Source: Tetragonia tetragonoides
Lineage: Eukaryota; Streptophyta; Magnoliopsida; Caryophyllales; Aizoaceae
Direction of reading: 5' to 3'
Length of the DNA stretch: 64,000 nt
NCBI GenBank assembly: GCA_038025085.1
Contig: CM076148.1
Location: forward strand, 36,539,691 to 36,603,690
Shown: positions 1-11,005 of the stretch, piece by piece
Position numbering within the stretch: the stretch's first letter is position 1
How the letters are laid out: the number at the start of each line of letters is the position of its first letter
Program-made: the position numbers and the translations under genes
The notes under the pieces: generated by a model
Seen by the model: the letters and a program-made list of their open reading frames with translations, nothing else
Told to the model about the DNA's origin: nothing
The model's database searches: none

Positions 1-697
1 CATGCGAAACCCTAGATTTAGAAAACAGGTTGGTTAATGAAAAATGGAAAGTTTATGTGTGGTGGAGAAGGCAAGGTGAGAGAAGAGATGGAGAAAGCAA
101 GTTGAGAGAAGAGATGGAGTAGAAGGTAGAGGAGAGGATAGAGAGAGTGTCTGTGTGAGGGGGCTGTGACTTGTGAGACTCGGTTGAGACAAAAAGGGGC
201 TTTTATAGTTAGGGTTTATAAGGCTTAAACTAAGGGTCTGTTCTCCCCAACTTATTTCTGTTTAATTCTGTTTATTTCAGCAAACTTCAACAAACTTCAG
301 CAAACTTCAACAAAGTTAAACAAAGTTAAACAAAGTTAAATAAAGTTAAACAAAGTTCAACAAAGTTAAACAAACCAATATACAAACTAGTTATAAAAAA
401 CACCTGAATCAACAAGATTCAACAAAAATAAACAAAGTTAAACGAAGTTCAACAAAGTTAAATAAAGTTAAATAAAGTTCAACAAAGTTCAACAAAAATA
501 AATTTTCAGTAATAAATATAAACGTTTTTCAGTTGGGGGAACAGACCCTAAGTGGAAAAACTAAGGCAATTACAACCGTAAATTTCTAGTCGCGGGATTA
601 GCGACCGAATCCAAATTGGTCGCTAATTCTGTCATTTTGCGACCGACTAGCCACCGGTGGCTAAATTCGATCGCTAATCAGCGTTTTTCTTGCAGTG
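1..697 (-). mobile_element. CACTA (En/Spm-type) transposon terminus, partial
   Basis: Read on the minus strand from base 697 the sequence starts CACTGCAAGAAAAACGC, a one-base variant of the CACTACAAGAAAAA end typical of plant CACTA elements. It is followed by subterminal copies of a TTAGCGACCG-like motif in both orientations (about 560-690), which is the usual arrangement for transposase binding in this superfamily. The interior runs toward lower coordinates and off the window, so neither the transposase nor the other end is visible. The first 230 bases are purine-rich with no convincing gene. The terminus lies exactly where a mariner transposase reading frame stops, so the element appears to have inserted there. 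Confidence 0.7.
234..548. mobile_element. Tourist-like (PIF/Harbinger) MITE inside the CACTA element
   Basis: The terminal inverted repeats begin GGGTCTGTTC and end GAACAGACCC. The flanking TAA (231-233 and 549-551) is the 3-bp target-site duplication expected for PIF/Harbinger elements. The 315-bp interior is made of degenerate 10-11 bp tandem units of the CAAAGTTAAA/CAAAGTTCAA type and has no coding capacity. It lies wholly inside the CACTA arm and is therefore the younger insertion. Confidence 0.8.
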
Positions 698-1147
698 ATG
701 TGTATGTGATCATGGAATGATTTGAATGTAGGAATCCTGTAAAGTTTATCATTTTGCAACTTTGACAAGCAAAACTCTAACCTGGTTCTCAAATTCTGTT
801 CGGTTTAGAGTTGGCTTAATTGCATTGGTGTGCATTCTGATGAGCTTCTTCTTCACCAGCCTATGACATATTGACTTGGACATCTTGAGTACTCTTGCAA
901 GCGCTCGAATAGTCGACCTTGTTGAGCGATGTGCTCCAATCATGGGGGTCAAGTCCCAATCAGTTGGTTTAGGTCTAGTGTTTCCTCTGTATTTCCGCTG
1001 CACATTAATTGCTAGTGATGACTCTAGTTGAGCCTTAGCATTTTTCCACAATGTCCCTATTGTGTTACTTGAACATTGGAAGTCTGAAGCACATTGTTTT
1101 ACAATTCCATACTTCAGTTTACCATCTTTGTAGTTTTGTAGCAGCAC
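698..1147 (-). pseudogene. Mariner-like transposase, N-terminal fragment
   Basis: The frame from 1147 encodes a helix-turn-helix DNA-binding region like plant mariner transposases: a KLKYGIVKQ segment, the IGTLWKNAK helix, then the STIRALARVLKMSKSICHRLVKKKLIR bipartite domain ending in NAIKPTL. Near base 785 the frame shifts. In the next frame the family sequence resumes (RLEFCLSKL) and runs on to FHDHIHI at base 698. In intact proteins that stretch leads into the first catalytic aspartate (HIDEKWF). The catalytic DDD region is absent because the CACTA terminus replaces it. The fragment cannot encode an active enzyme. Confidence 0.75.
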
Positions 1148-1439
1148 TTGATAAATCCTCTACCTTGCATCATTGGTCGTAGGGCAGAGTCTATTTCTTA
1201 GCTTGTTTGGTTTTGTGCTTTATTTGTCTAATTGGTTTGTTGCTGATTTTGTAGGGAACACATGTAAAAAACAGAAAGGATAAAGGAGAAGGAAAAGGAA
1301 GAAGAAAAGAAGATAAAGATCTGTAGAAAATGAGAAGTTAGAGTTTATATACAGTTAAAATTTGGAGAATGGGGGAATTTTCAAGTTTCAAATTCAATTC
1401 ATTTGAATTGTAATTTACAAATGTAAAGTGGAGGCAAAT

Positions 1440-1725
1440 TTAAATTTAATGAAAAGTTTGGGAATGTGAAAGTATTGGAGTCAATCTCAATTTTAATCTC
1501 TCTCTCTCTTACTCAACAAACGTGGCAAACCCATCTCAAAAGGGGCCACCAAATTAAAAATGGTAAAATGGGGCCAAATTTTAAATTGAATAAAAAGATT
1601 GGGAAATTGAAACATTTGGAGCTAACATTCAACTTTAATTTCTCTGTCATTGCAAAACTTGGGAAACCCACTCCAAAAGGGCCACCAAGTTCTCTCTCCT
1701 CTTTCCATGTTTAAAATTAAAAGAG
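1440..1725. repeat. Tandem duplication of about 120 bp
   Basis: Two diverged copies (about 1440-1560 and 1562-1690) share the order AT-rich lead, TTTGGGAA, TTGGAG, a pyrimidine-rich stretch, then GGGAAACCCA-like and GGGCCACCAA-like segments. A weaker third start follows at about 1725. The block lies in the leader of the mariner-like remnant. The short open frame across it (1466-1714) has no recognisable domain and is probably not coding. Confidence 0.6.
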
Positions 1726-1884
1726 GCCCCCACTATAATCACATTCAATAATAATAAAAAAAGGGTCACCATATTCTCTCTTTAATTAAACTAAGGTCTT
1801 TGAGTTACTTTTGGGCTAAAGTTTGCTTGTCTTAAACTCTGTTCCAAGTCAAACCACCAAGGTAAACATGAGACCGAGGGAATA

Positions 1885-2268
1885 TCATTTCTACTTATAA
1901 ACCTGCTCTTGTATATTGCTCCATTTTTCATGAGTTGCAAGACACTCTTTCTCTTTATTCACAATGATGGGATCAACAGAGATATGGTGGATATTTTGTT
2001 GCGTTGTGATAAGCTCTGATCTTGCAGACTCAACCTGAGATCCAATGTTACCAAACTCGCTACTGAAAAGTGTTTGAGTGGATATTTACATGCTTTCAAT
2101 TTCTTCCACAATTTCAGCATGTGGGAATTAAACCTGTTACAGTAGTATCCCAAGTCCTAGCAAGGCATTCTTCAGTTTGTGTTCGGTTAGTTCATGTTTG
2201 TCTCCATAATTTATTGTCGGGTTGATATTGCCAACTCCAAATGATATATCAATGAGTAAAAAAATAAA
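1885..2268. other. Intergenic, nothing recognised
   Basis: This AT-rich sequence lies between the mariner-like terminus and the MULE-like element. Short minus-strand frames here have no recognisable domain, splice context or repeat structure. Confidence 0.5.
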
Positions 2269-3410
2269 GGGAAATTCCACTTGGTATCCCTCTAATTGTG
2301 TCTTTTCCATTTGGTACCCAAAATTTTTTATCAAATCCGCGTGGTACCCATTTACATTTACCCAGTTCCAGTCCATGTCATTTTTCATATTTTTCAGTTA
2401 GTTTTTTTTCTAAAACCTATTTTTCCCTTAATGAATTTTCCATCCATTGCTAAACTTCTTTTTCTTCATCTTTTTTTCTCATACTCCAGCAACAAAACTC
2501 TATCTATCACCCATCACCATCAGTCCACCACCATCACCACCAGTCCACCACCACCACCACCTTAGCAAATCTCTCCATAACCACCAGTTGTCCAAGCCAC
2601 CACCAATCCACCATCCCACCAGCAAATCATCCACCCCGCCTCCACCAACAAACCCGTCACCCCCCACCTCCACCAACAAACCCATCACCCCCACCCCCAC
2701 CAACAAACTCGTCAACACCACCCCTACCATCAAATCCTCCACCCCGCCACCCCCACCCCTGCTACAATAATAACCCACAACCACCGCGAGCCCAAAAACC
2801 CCACTCAACCACAAAACCCAACTACCCCACCTACGAAAATCCTACCCAGGCCACCTCGACCATGAAATCTCACCCCCAAAACCCCCAACAATGAAACCCC
2901 ACCCCCAAACCACCGAAACCCCCACCCTTAACCCCTACCCGCAATTCGAAACCAACACCCCGAAACCCCCACCCTCGAAAACCCACACCCCCGAAACCCC
3001 ACCATGAAATCGCAATCCAAAAAAATTTAATTTGATATTATTAAATTTTTCCCATTTGATTTTAGAAAAGAGAAGGAGAATGAGGTTTAAATGGTGGTGG
3101 TAATGGCTGATTGTTGAGGAGAGAGAGAGAGAGAGAAGGGGTTTTGGTAGGGGTGGTTTGTGATTTGAGGAGAGAGAGAAGGGGTTGTGAAAATAAAGGG
3201 TAATCTGGTCTAAGTATTATAGCTGAAATATAAGAACAAACGGAAAAATATAAAAATCGGTTGCCACGTCATAACATAACGGGAAAACTAACGGTAGTGG
3301 GCACGGAGCAACTTTTTTTACAAGTACAAGGGTACCATCTGGATTTCGAAAAATATTTTGGATCCCAAATGGAAAAGCCAATAATATGAGGATACCAAGT
3401 GGAATTTCCC
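2269..3410. mobile_element. MULE-like non-autonomous element with long terminal inverted repeats
   Basis: The left end GGGAAATTCCACTTGGTATCC and the reverse complement of the right end are nearly identical for their first 21 bases. They stay alignable for about 90 bases (both contain TTTTCCATTTGG and a GGTACCC-type block). Flanking bases are A-rich, so a 9-bp duplication (AAAAATAAA / AAAAAAAAA) is possible but not convincing. The interior holds a C-rich Pro/His-rich stretch (2500-3000) and a GAGAGA tract (3118-3180), resembling the 5' region of a captured host gene, as in Pack-MULEs. No transposase is present. Confidence 0.65.
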
Positions 3411-3963
3411 AAAAAAAAAAAATCTAAATAATGATATATTAATGTCCATGAGTCATGAGTCTAAACTATGTTGGTCCGTAAAACAAGTCACGCCTCCGTG
3501 CATGAGGCTTTAATGACACGACTCATGTCATGTAGGTTGAGGTTGGTCGCTCAAACGCTCACCTTTGGCACGACCTAAGCATACATGTGACCATGGGAAG
3601 CGGGCCATATCTCAAGCCAACTTGCGACCCACCTCAATGCCCAGAGTTATAATTGGGTTGAGTCGTTGTCATAGTAGTAATGCCGCAACGATAATGGCTA
3701 TGTGCTAGTCTACTTAGTGTTCTTTTACACTTTCTCAATTAGTAATTTAGTTTAGTTTAGTTTAGTTTAGTAATCTACTTTTTTTGTCACAAATTACTAT
3801 TTAGTTCAGTTTAATTAGTTCAATGAAGTTCAATTACAGTCCAGTACAGTTTAGTTCAATGAAGTTCAATTACAGTTCAGTTCAATTTAGTTCAGTTCAA
3901 CCCAGTTTAGTGAAAAAGAACACACCATTATACTTATTTCAACTCCTATTTAGATAATGTTAC
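3411..3963. other. Intergenic; contains a possible small Tourist-like MITE
   Basis: No gene is visible. From about 3718 to 3926 there is a block of TTTAGTTCAGTT-type repeats bounded by GTGTTCTTTTACACT and AGTGAAAAAGAACACAC, which are roughly inverted copies of each other. This suggests a PIF/Harbinger-type MITE, but the target-site duplication is not clear. Confidence 0.4.
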
Positions 3964-5867
3964 TTTTGTTCCTTTAACGGGTTTAGAAATATGATTTGTC
4001 GAATAGTCATGTGTCAACTATAAAGACAATTCCTCCTAAATTACCCGCTAATGATTTCAAATTTTAAAAGGAAAAATTATTGGAATACACCTAATGACCT
4101 AATAACTTTGACGAAGAGTAGAGATTCACCTTATAAAACAAAAGATATATTGTTACACCTAATAAAAACGAAAATTTATAGTCGAAATACCAAATTGAAT
4201 TTTCCGACCATAAAACGAGTCTTTAGATACAGTTTGCCCTTAACTATTTTCCCCAATTTCAAAAATTCATTTCAAACTAAAGAAAAAGAAATGAGTAATT
4301 TCGTCCTAAATTACTAACTCACCACAAGAATTAGAAGGATACCCAATTCATTCCCAAACTCAACTTTCCATTTCAACATTTGAATTGTCTTATTAACTCA
4401 ATTTCACTACCAATGGCATGATAGTTCGTGTTTAATAGACTGAATTTCATTTTTAAAAAATTCAAATAGATCCAACCCAATTGAAATAATTAATAACACG
4501 TGTGATGAAGCCGACAAGCTCAATTTCTTCCCTAAAACTATCTAACCTAGAAATCGAAATGGTTTGTGTTAGGAACTGGGAAAACAAAATCATGTATATT
4601 GTTTATTAGGCCTTGATCCATCTCGTAAAATCAAATAATCTGAAGTGGTTTGGGTTTATTCAATTTTTTAATTCATCTTGATGGAGATTAGTCCAATTTA
4701 AAGGAGTATTAAGACGAAGCGTTTCGAAACTGCTAGACAACGATATAATGATTTAGCATCGAATACTTTGTTGAAGACCACTAGAATAATTGAGTTTGTG
4801 AGATAATTTTTTCCGATTTTTGACGTTCTCTTTAGTGGTATTTTGGTTTTTAAAGTGTGGATGTGTTAGATTGATGAATGTTTTAAGGGTAAATCAATCC
4901 AAAAAAAAAATTTACCAAAAAAGTCAATATTGTGTGTCCACAATAACTTTTTTTTTATTAGGTGTAACCATACAAATGTTATTTTATTAGTGTATATAAA
5001 CAAGTCATCAAAGTTATTAGTTGTATTCCAGCAAAATTTCCTTTTAAAAATGGGATAACTTTGAGAGCAGTTTTTGTTATAGGTAACTTATAATCTAGAC
5101 ACCAATCAATGAAATAGTTGTACATAGACCTGTCAAACGGGTCAGGTGAGTCGAGTTTAGTTACAACGGTTAGGACCATTTTTGGGGCTGTCACTTTCGG
5201 AGTCGGGTCACATTCATATTTGGGTTGAGAAGGACTCAACCTTAACCCAGAGTTCCCGGGTTCAGGTCGACCCACCGGGTCAGAATTATAATTTAAACTC
5301 TTTTTCACCATTAATTCTTAAGCAATATTTTGTTTAAATGACTCATTAAGCAAACTTTTACATTATTTTTATCTCTATGGACAATGAAAATAATATTTTC
5401 TTCATACTTGATACTTGTACATTTAAAAAAAAGTATTAAATATGCTATAAGAAAACTAATTAGGGATATGCCGATTTGGGGTGGAAATAAGTCACCTCAC
5501 GTGTTTACAAGGGGCAACCAATTTGGAAAAATTAAGTAAAATAAAAATCTTTGTTCCACGATTTTTTTGGGGGTACTACTAGTATTACTTTGGAGGGTCC
5601 TACTTCTAGTGTTGGTGTCTTGCTGGTATTGATGAATATGAAAAATAGTAATTTCCTTTTTAATGTAGTTTGTTTGTCCAATCATAGAATTAGAATAATA
5701 CAATGGTGCCTTGGGATGTATTAGTTATACCCTATTAGCTAAAAATTGAGCGATTATGAGAAGATCCGTGGTCGATCTTGAAATGTTTGAATATATAGAC
5801 GCAAAATTTTAAAAATATATGCAAAAATTTAAATATAGGTCCAATAAGAAAAGAAAAAAACTGCTCT

Positions 5868-5906
5868 GATGGTGCAGGTTAACACCCTCGGTTAACCTAC
5901 ACCATC
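5868..5906. promoter_or_regulatory. Stem-loop at the LINE 5' end
   Basis: Bases 5868-5883 (GATGGTGCAGGTTAAC) pair with 5891-5906 (GTTAACCTACACCATC), 15 of 16 positions, around a 7-base loop. It lies within 10 bases of the inferred LINE start, so it would sit at the very 5' end of the RNA. A role in translation or RNP assembly is inference only. Confidence 0.6.
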
Positions 5907-5946
5907 TGACCGTTAATGGAACCCAAAAAGAGAGGTCCGATGGGCC

Positions 5947-7425
5947 TTGACAAGGATGTTCAAGAAGCCACCGGAGGGGGAGAAAGGTCTGATGGGCCTT
6001 GATAAGGATGTTCAAGAAGGTACAAGTGCTTTATTGGGTCTGCAACAAGCAACGACGGTGAATTCGTCGATGGTTGTTGTTAGGGTTTCACCACGGGTTT
6101 TGGGGGATTTCCTTTCTCCGGTAGTGGGGTCGTCTTCCATGGCGGGGAAGGAGAAGGTTATGGAGGGGAAATTGTCAGGATCCTCTCATCGCAGCTGGGC
6201 GGATGAAGTTGATGCGGTGACAAACCCGATAGCGACTGCAGTAGGGGATGGTGATACCTCTGATGGTCATGTCAGTGATGATGGCTCCATATCATCTGAA
6301 ACGGGTGATTCCGGTGGTCACGAATATGAATTTGTCCTTGAGATGGAAAGAGCTCACCCTGAGAGGATGAACAAATGGAAGGAGATTTTTCTGAAAAACA
6401 GAGACCCTCGCCAGGGTCTGAAATTGCAGTATGTCCAGGATGCAATTTCTAGTGAAGGGATAAAGATGAGCATGGAGGACATCAATGATGAGGTAAATTT
6501 CTGGAGTAACACTCTTGTGGGTACTGTTGTTGGGGGTGGTGTTTCTCTTGCTGTTTTACAAGGGTTTATTATCCAAAATTGGGGGATTGTGCAACGTCCT
6601 AGTGTGCATATGCATCAGAAGGGTTGGTTTACGCTAAAATTTCATACTGAGGCTGAGATGGATCTTATATTGCATAGAGGTCCATATTCACAATAAATAT
6701 ATGATTCTGAAACCTTGGATAACTGATTTTTCATTTTCTCATGCTAAATTGACTAGAGTGCCTGTATGAGTTGTGTTTCCCAATTTAGATGTTCAATATT
6801 GGTCAGCTAGTGGATTATCTAAGCTTGCAAGTGTGGTAGGGGGTCCGTTATATGCAGATAGATGTATAGCAGAAAAAACGAAAATATCCTATGCAAGGGT
6901 CTTGGTGGAGGTTGATGAGTCTAAACCTTTGCCAAAATTTGTCCCTCTCTGGTCACCCTTTGGGAAGAAATTGAAGCAGATTATTGAGTATGAAGCCAAA
7001 CCTCAGTTTTGTGTGAAATGTAGAAGGGTGGGGGGCATTCACATGGGAGATTTGCGGTTAAGCAGACCTGGGTCCCTAAACGAGGACAAGCTGTTGCTGG
7101 TAATTCTGTGGCAGGCGCACTGCCAGTAGCTACCACAGCTATAGTTACTACTGCAGAGCAAGGGTCTACAAGTACTCAGGTCCCTGAGGTGCCTGTGGTC
7201 ACTAAGCAAGCAATTCCTATTACTGATGTCCCAGGTGATGGAGGTGATAATGGAGGACAACAAGAAGAGCATAAGTGGAAGTCTGTGGGTAGGGCTTACT
7301 CAGCGCCTCTTTTGGGAGCTCCTGTGGTGCAGAGTGCTATTAAGAGAGCTTCTGTAGTAGGGAAGGAGTTTGCTACAACAAAGGTTAAAGCTATGTTATC
7401 AAGTAATAGATTTAAAGCCTTGTAG
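5947..7425 (+). pseudogene. LINE ORF1 (DUF4283 / zinc-knuckle, gag-like), broken
   Basis: ORF1 of plant L1 elements encodes an RNA-binding protein that coats the transcript. Frame one (5947-6696) contains the DUF4283-type segment (DEVNFWSNTLVGTVVGG, then VSLAVLQGF and GWFTLKFHTEAEMDLIL) and stops at GPYSQ. The family sequence continues in another frame (6773-7129: VPLWSPFGKKLKQIIEYE, then the start of a knuckle CVKCRRVGG). The knuckle is disrupted by an extra residue and a shift, after which a low-complexity tail continues at 7108-7425. At the N-terminus a stretch of about 55 bp is duplicated in tandem (about 5932-6018). No intact protein can be made. Confidence 0.75.
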
Positions 7426-7487
7426 GTTGACTGGTTTGATAGAAGGTCTGGTGGTGGGGATGGGGAGGGTCTAGAGCCCCCTGATCC

Positions 7488-10400
7488 ATGATTGGCTCTT
7501 GTTGGAATATTAGGGGGCTAAATGACCCCCTAAAACAGTAGGAAGTTAAGCGTTATATGCTGAATTTTAAGCTTGACTTTCTAGCTTTAAATGAAACTAG
7601 AGTTAAAAGTAATAAAATGGCTAATATTGCAAATAAAGTATTCAGAGGCTGGAAATCTGCAACTAACCATACTTCTCATTATAATGGTAGGGTGTGGTGT
7701 TTGTGGAAGGAGAGTAACATTCAGGTGGAGGTTTTGTGTTCTTCTGCACAAGTTATGCATTTTAAGGTGGTGTGGAGAGCTACTGGCCTCTCTTTCTTCC
7801 TCTCTGTTGTTTATGCCTTCAATAGTGTGGAGGGTAGAAGGGAATTGTGGGATGACTTGATGGTACAAGCTAGTAGGATTGGGAATGTGCCATGGGTGGT
7901 GCTAGGAGATTTCAACACTGTAATGATGGAGGAGGAGAGGGTGTCTTATAGCTCTGCATATCTGAGGAGCCTGGAGGATTTCAATGCTTGTATTGCTACT
8001 TGTGCTTTGCAGGACCTCCCCTTTGATGCCCCCATTTTTACATGGTGGAACAAGCAACATGGACATGACATTGTCATGTCAAAGCTTGATAGAGTCATGG
8101 TGAACAATCATTGGTTTCTGCAGCAAATTCCTTATGCTGTGCAATTTTTAGAGCCAGGTATTTCTGACCATGCTCCTGGGCTGTTCAAAATACTGGGGGG
8201 CATCTATGAAACCTAAATCATTTAAGTTTCTGAATTGTTGGTGTGGTAACCCCATGTTTATGGGTATTGTTGAGGCAGTCTGGGATACCCCGGTGATGGG
8301 TTGTGCAATGTTTCAGTTGTGCCAAAAGCTGAAAATGTTGAAAAGGGATTTAAAGGGGTTGCATAGTCAATTTTATAAGGGGGTTGCAGATAGGATAATC
8401 TATGCTAATCATTGCCTACATTCTGCACAAGCTAGATTGATGATTCAACCTCTTGATGAGGGAGTTCAGGAAGAAGAGAAACACTGGAATGCAGAGTATA
8501 TCAAGTGGAGGAGAATTGAGGAGAAAATACTGAAACAGAAAGCAAAATACCATGAGATCAAGTTAGGGAATGACAATAACGCTTATTTTCATGCTAAGGT
8601 GAAGGAGCAACGTGTGATGACTAGAATGAATGTTATTCATAATCCTAAGGGGGAGAGACTTTGTGAACCTGATCAGATCATTCAAGAAGTGGTTAGGTTT
8701 TATAAGGAGCTTTTTGAAACTGAAAAAATGGTTTCTGAATTTGATGCAGAAAGATTCAAGAATGGGTATTGCCTGGATAATGTTCAACAACAGGAGCTTT
8801 GTACCCCATTTGATGATGTAGACATCAAAAAAGCAGTGTTTGAAATCCCAGATGATAAGGCACCTGGCCCAGATGGATACTCAGCTTGCTTCTTCAAAGC
8901 TACTTGGCAGGTGATAGCACCTTTAATCTGCAAAGCTGTGAAGGACTTCTTTGCTAATGGTAAGCTTCTAGGTGTTATTAATACTACTATAGTCTCTCTG
9001 ATTCCTAAATGTCCTAATCCTATTACCATGGTTGATTATAGACCCATTGCTTGCTGCAATGTGGTATATAAAGTGATAGCTAAGTTGCTCACGGAGAGAC
9101 TTAAGCAGGTTGTGCAACTGATTGTGGGGAAAGAACAAGCAGCTTTTATTGCAAGTAGAAATGTCAGTCAGAACGAACATTCTATTTGCACATGAAATGG
9201 TTCAGTTGTATGGGAGGAAGGGTTTTTCACCTAGGGCTATGATCAAGATAGATATTAAGAAGGCGTATGACACTGTTAACTGGTCCTATTTGAATAATTT
9301 GTTGATTGCATTTGGCTTCCCTAGCTGGTTAGTTCAAAGAATCATGGTTTGTGTCAAGACCTCAAGATTCACATTTAATATTAATGGGGATGCTGAGGGT
9401 TTTTTCAAGGGAGAATGTGGGTTGAGACAAGGTGACCCAATGTCCCTATACCTTTTTGTACTATGTATGGAAGGGTTATCTAGGATGATGAGGCCACTTA
9501 TGCATTCTAGTGATTTTTCTGCACATCCAAAATGTGGGAGAATTGAGTTGAATCACATTATATTTGCGGATGATCTACTGATTTTTACCAGAGGAGATGA
9601 GAGGTCCATTATGTCTGCTGTGAAGGTGTTTGAGGAATTTGCAAGCTTTTCTAGACTTTGTGCAAATGAAGCAAAAAGTTGCATTTATTTTGGAGGTGTT
9701 GTGGATGATGTGAAGGGACAGATCTTAGAGCAGACCCAGTTTAAGGAGGGAGCTCTCCCCTTTCGTTAGCTTGGCATACCCTTGTCCTCTACTAGGCTCA
9801 CTAAAGCTTTGTGTAGGCCTCTTTGGGAAAAAATTCACCAGAACGTTACTCATTGGGCTAGTCAATTACTTAGTTATGCAGGAAGACTCCAACTTCTCAA
9901 TTCTGTGGTCTTCTCTATTCAAGTGTATTGGACAACAGTTTTTATGCTCCCCAAGGAGGTTATATATGATATTGAGGCACTGAGTAGGAAGTTTCTGTGG
10001 GGAAAAATGCAGCAGAGTAGGTTCTTGGTGCCTGTTAAGTGGTCTGGGGTGTGCCAACCCAGAGAAAATGGGGGTTTAAATATTAAAAGCCTTGTTGAAT
10101 GGAATTTGGCAGCTAGCTGCAAGATGCTTTGGTAGGCAAATATCACAGGGCATGATGTCTGGTCTACCTGGGTTCATGAATATCATCTGAAGCACAATGA
10201 TCTATGGCATGTTAAGGCCAACCAAACCTCCTCATGGCTGTGGAGAAAGTTGCTGCAAACTAGGGACTATATGATTGCCAAGCTGGGATACTGTCAAGAG
10301 GTGAAAATTTTCCTTGACAGTTGTGTTCATGTTGGAAGATTTAAGATGTCAAAAGCCTATGCAAGCCTCATTGACAGCAAACCTAGAAAGAGATGGGTGA

Positions 10401-10879
10401 AAGTTGTATGAGAACCTGTGGCGCGGCCTCGACATAGTTTTATAGCTTGGATGGCATGTAGCCATAAGCTACTGACCAAAGCTCAGCTTGCTCGCAGAGG
10501 GATGCAGATTGATGTACAATGCAGCATGTGTAAGAGCTACCCTGAAGACTGTTCTCATTTGTTTTTCAACTGTGCAGTTTCTATGTCAGTTTGGAAAGGT
10601 TTGCTGGACTGGATGGGGATCAGAAGACGACCATTAAGCTTTCGTCATGAGATTAAGTGGTTTACTGACAAATGCAGGGGTAGGAGTTTGATTAGTAAGC
10701 TTAGAAGAGCTGTCTTTGTTTCTGTTGTATATGAATTATGGTTTGAAAGAAACCAAAGAGTTTTTTGTGACAAAAGTAGGGAATGCACAGCCATTGTTAG
10801 GCAAGTGCAAGTAGGTGTTTGCTGTCGTCTTGCTCACCAATATGGGGAGCGAGCCTTAGAGTTATTACATAGCATGTAG
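7488..10879 (+). pseudogene. LINE ORF2 (endonuclease, reverse transcriptase, zf-RVT), broken
   Basis: The start is ATG at 7488 (MIGSCWNIRGLND, the usual L1 ORF2 opening). An in-frame TAG lies at 7539. The endonuclease (to about 8200) shows LALNETR, VLGDFN and ISDHAP. A frameshift near 8190-8210 moves the frame. The RT then shows DDKAPGPDGY, IPKCPNP and DYRPIACCNVVYK, followed by a second shift near 9165-9180. After it come IDIKKAYDTV, GLRQGDPMS and the catalytic FADD. Further stops are at 9767 (in FRYLGIPLSS context), just after LAASCKMLW (10135) and before 10418. The C-terminal zf-RVT region has CSMC and HLFFNC and ends at 10879. At least six lesions make this copy inactive. Confidence 0.85.
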
Positions 10880-11005
10880 TATGACTCTTGCAAGGGGAAT
10901 GCCCCGGGTTTGATGTAGTTATTATGCTGAGGGTGCTACTTTGGCATCCCTTTGACAAATGGAAATATATTGACCATTTTCAAAAAAAAAAAAAAAAAAA
11001 AAAAA

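Larger units (their letters stand above)
698..1884 (-). mobile_element. Mariner-like element (MLE/Stowaway family) remnant
   Basis: The right end near 1868-1884 reads, on the minus strand, TTCCCTCGGTCTCATG followed by a GTTTGACTT-like subterminal motif. This resembles the CTCCCTCCGTYYC ends shared by plant mariner-like elements and Stowaway MITEs. It contains the transposase fragment at 698-1147. The leader between the end and the transposase includes a duplicated block of about 120 bp (1440-1720). The left end is missing because the CACTA terminus starts at 697. I infer the pairing of terminus and transposase from orientation and spacing. Confidence 0.6.
5861..11005 (+). mobile_element. L1-type LINE retrotransposon, near full length, inactivated
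   Basis: The order is a 5' leader with a strong hairpin, ORF1 (nucleic-acid binding), ORF2 (endonuclease, reverse transcriptase, C-terminal zinc-binding region), a short 3' UTR and a poly(A) tail of about 24 bases (10982-11005). The boundaries come from comparison with uninterrupted paralogous sites in units B (about 15940-15965) and C (about 22625-22655), where CCAATAAGAAAA runs straight into the sequence that here follows the poly(A). The target duplication is A-rich and merges with the tail. Both ORFs carry stops and frameshifts. Unlike many plant L1s it has no RNase H domain after the zinc-binding region. Confidence 0.88.

Noticed and set aside
2296..2814. Pro/His/Thr-rich frame (plus) and Gly/Val/Trp-rich frame (minus)
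   Set aside because: Low-complexity C-rich DNA inside the MULE-like element reads open on both strands; no domain, start context or splice support.
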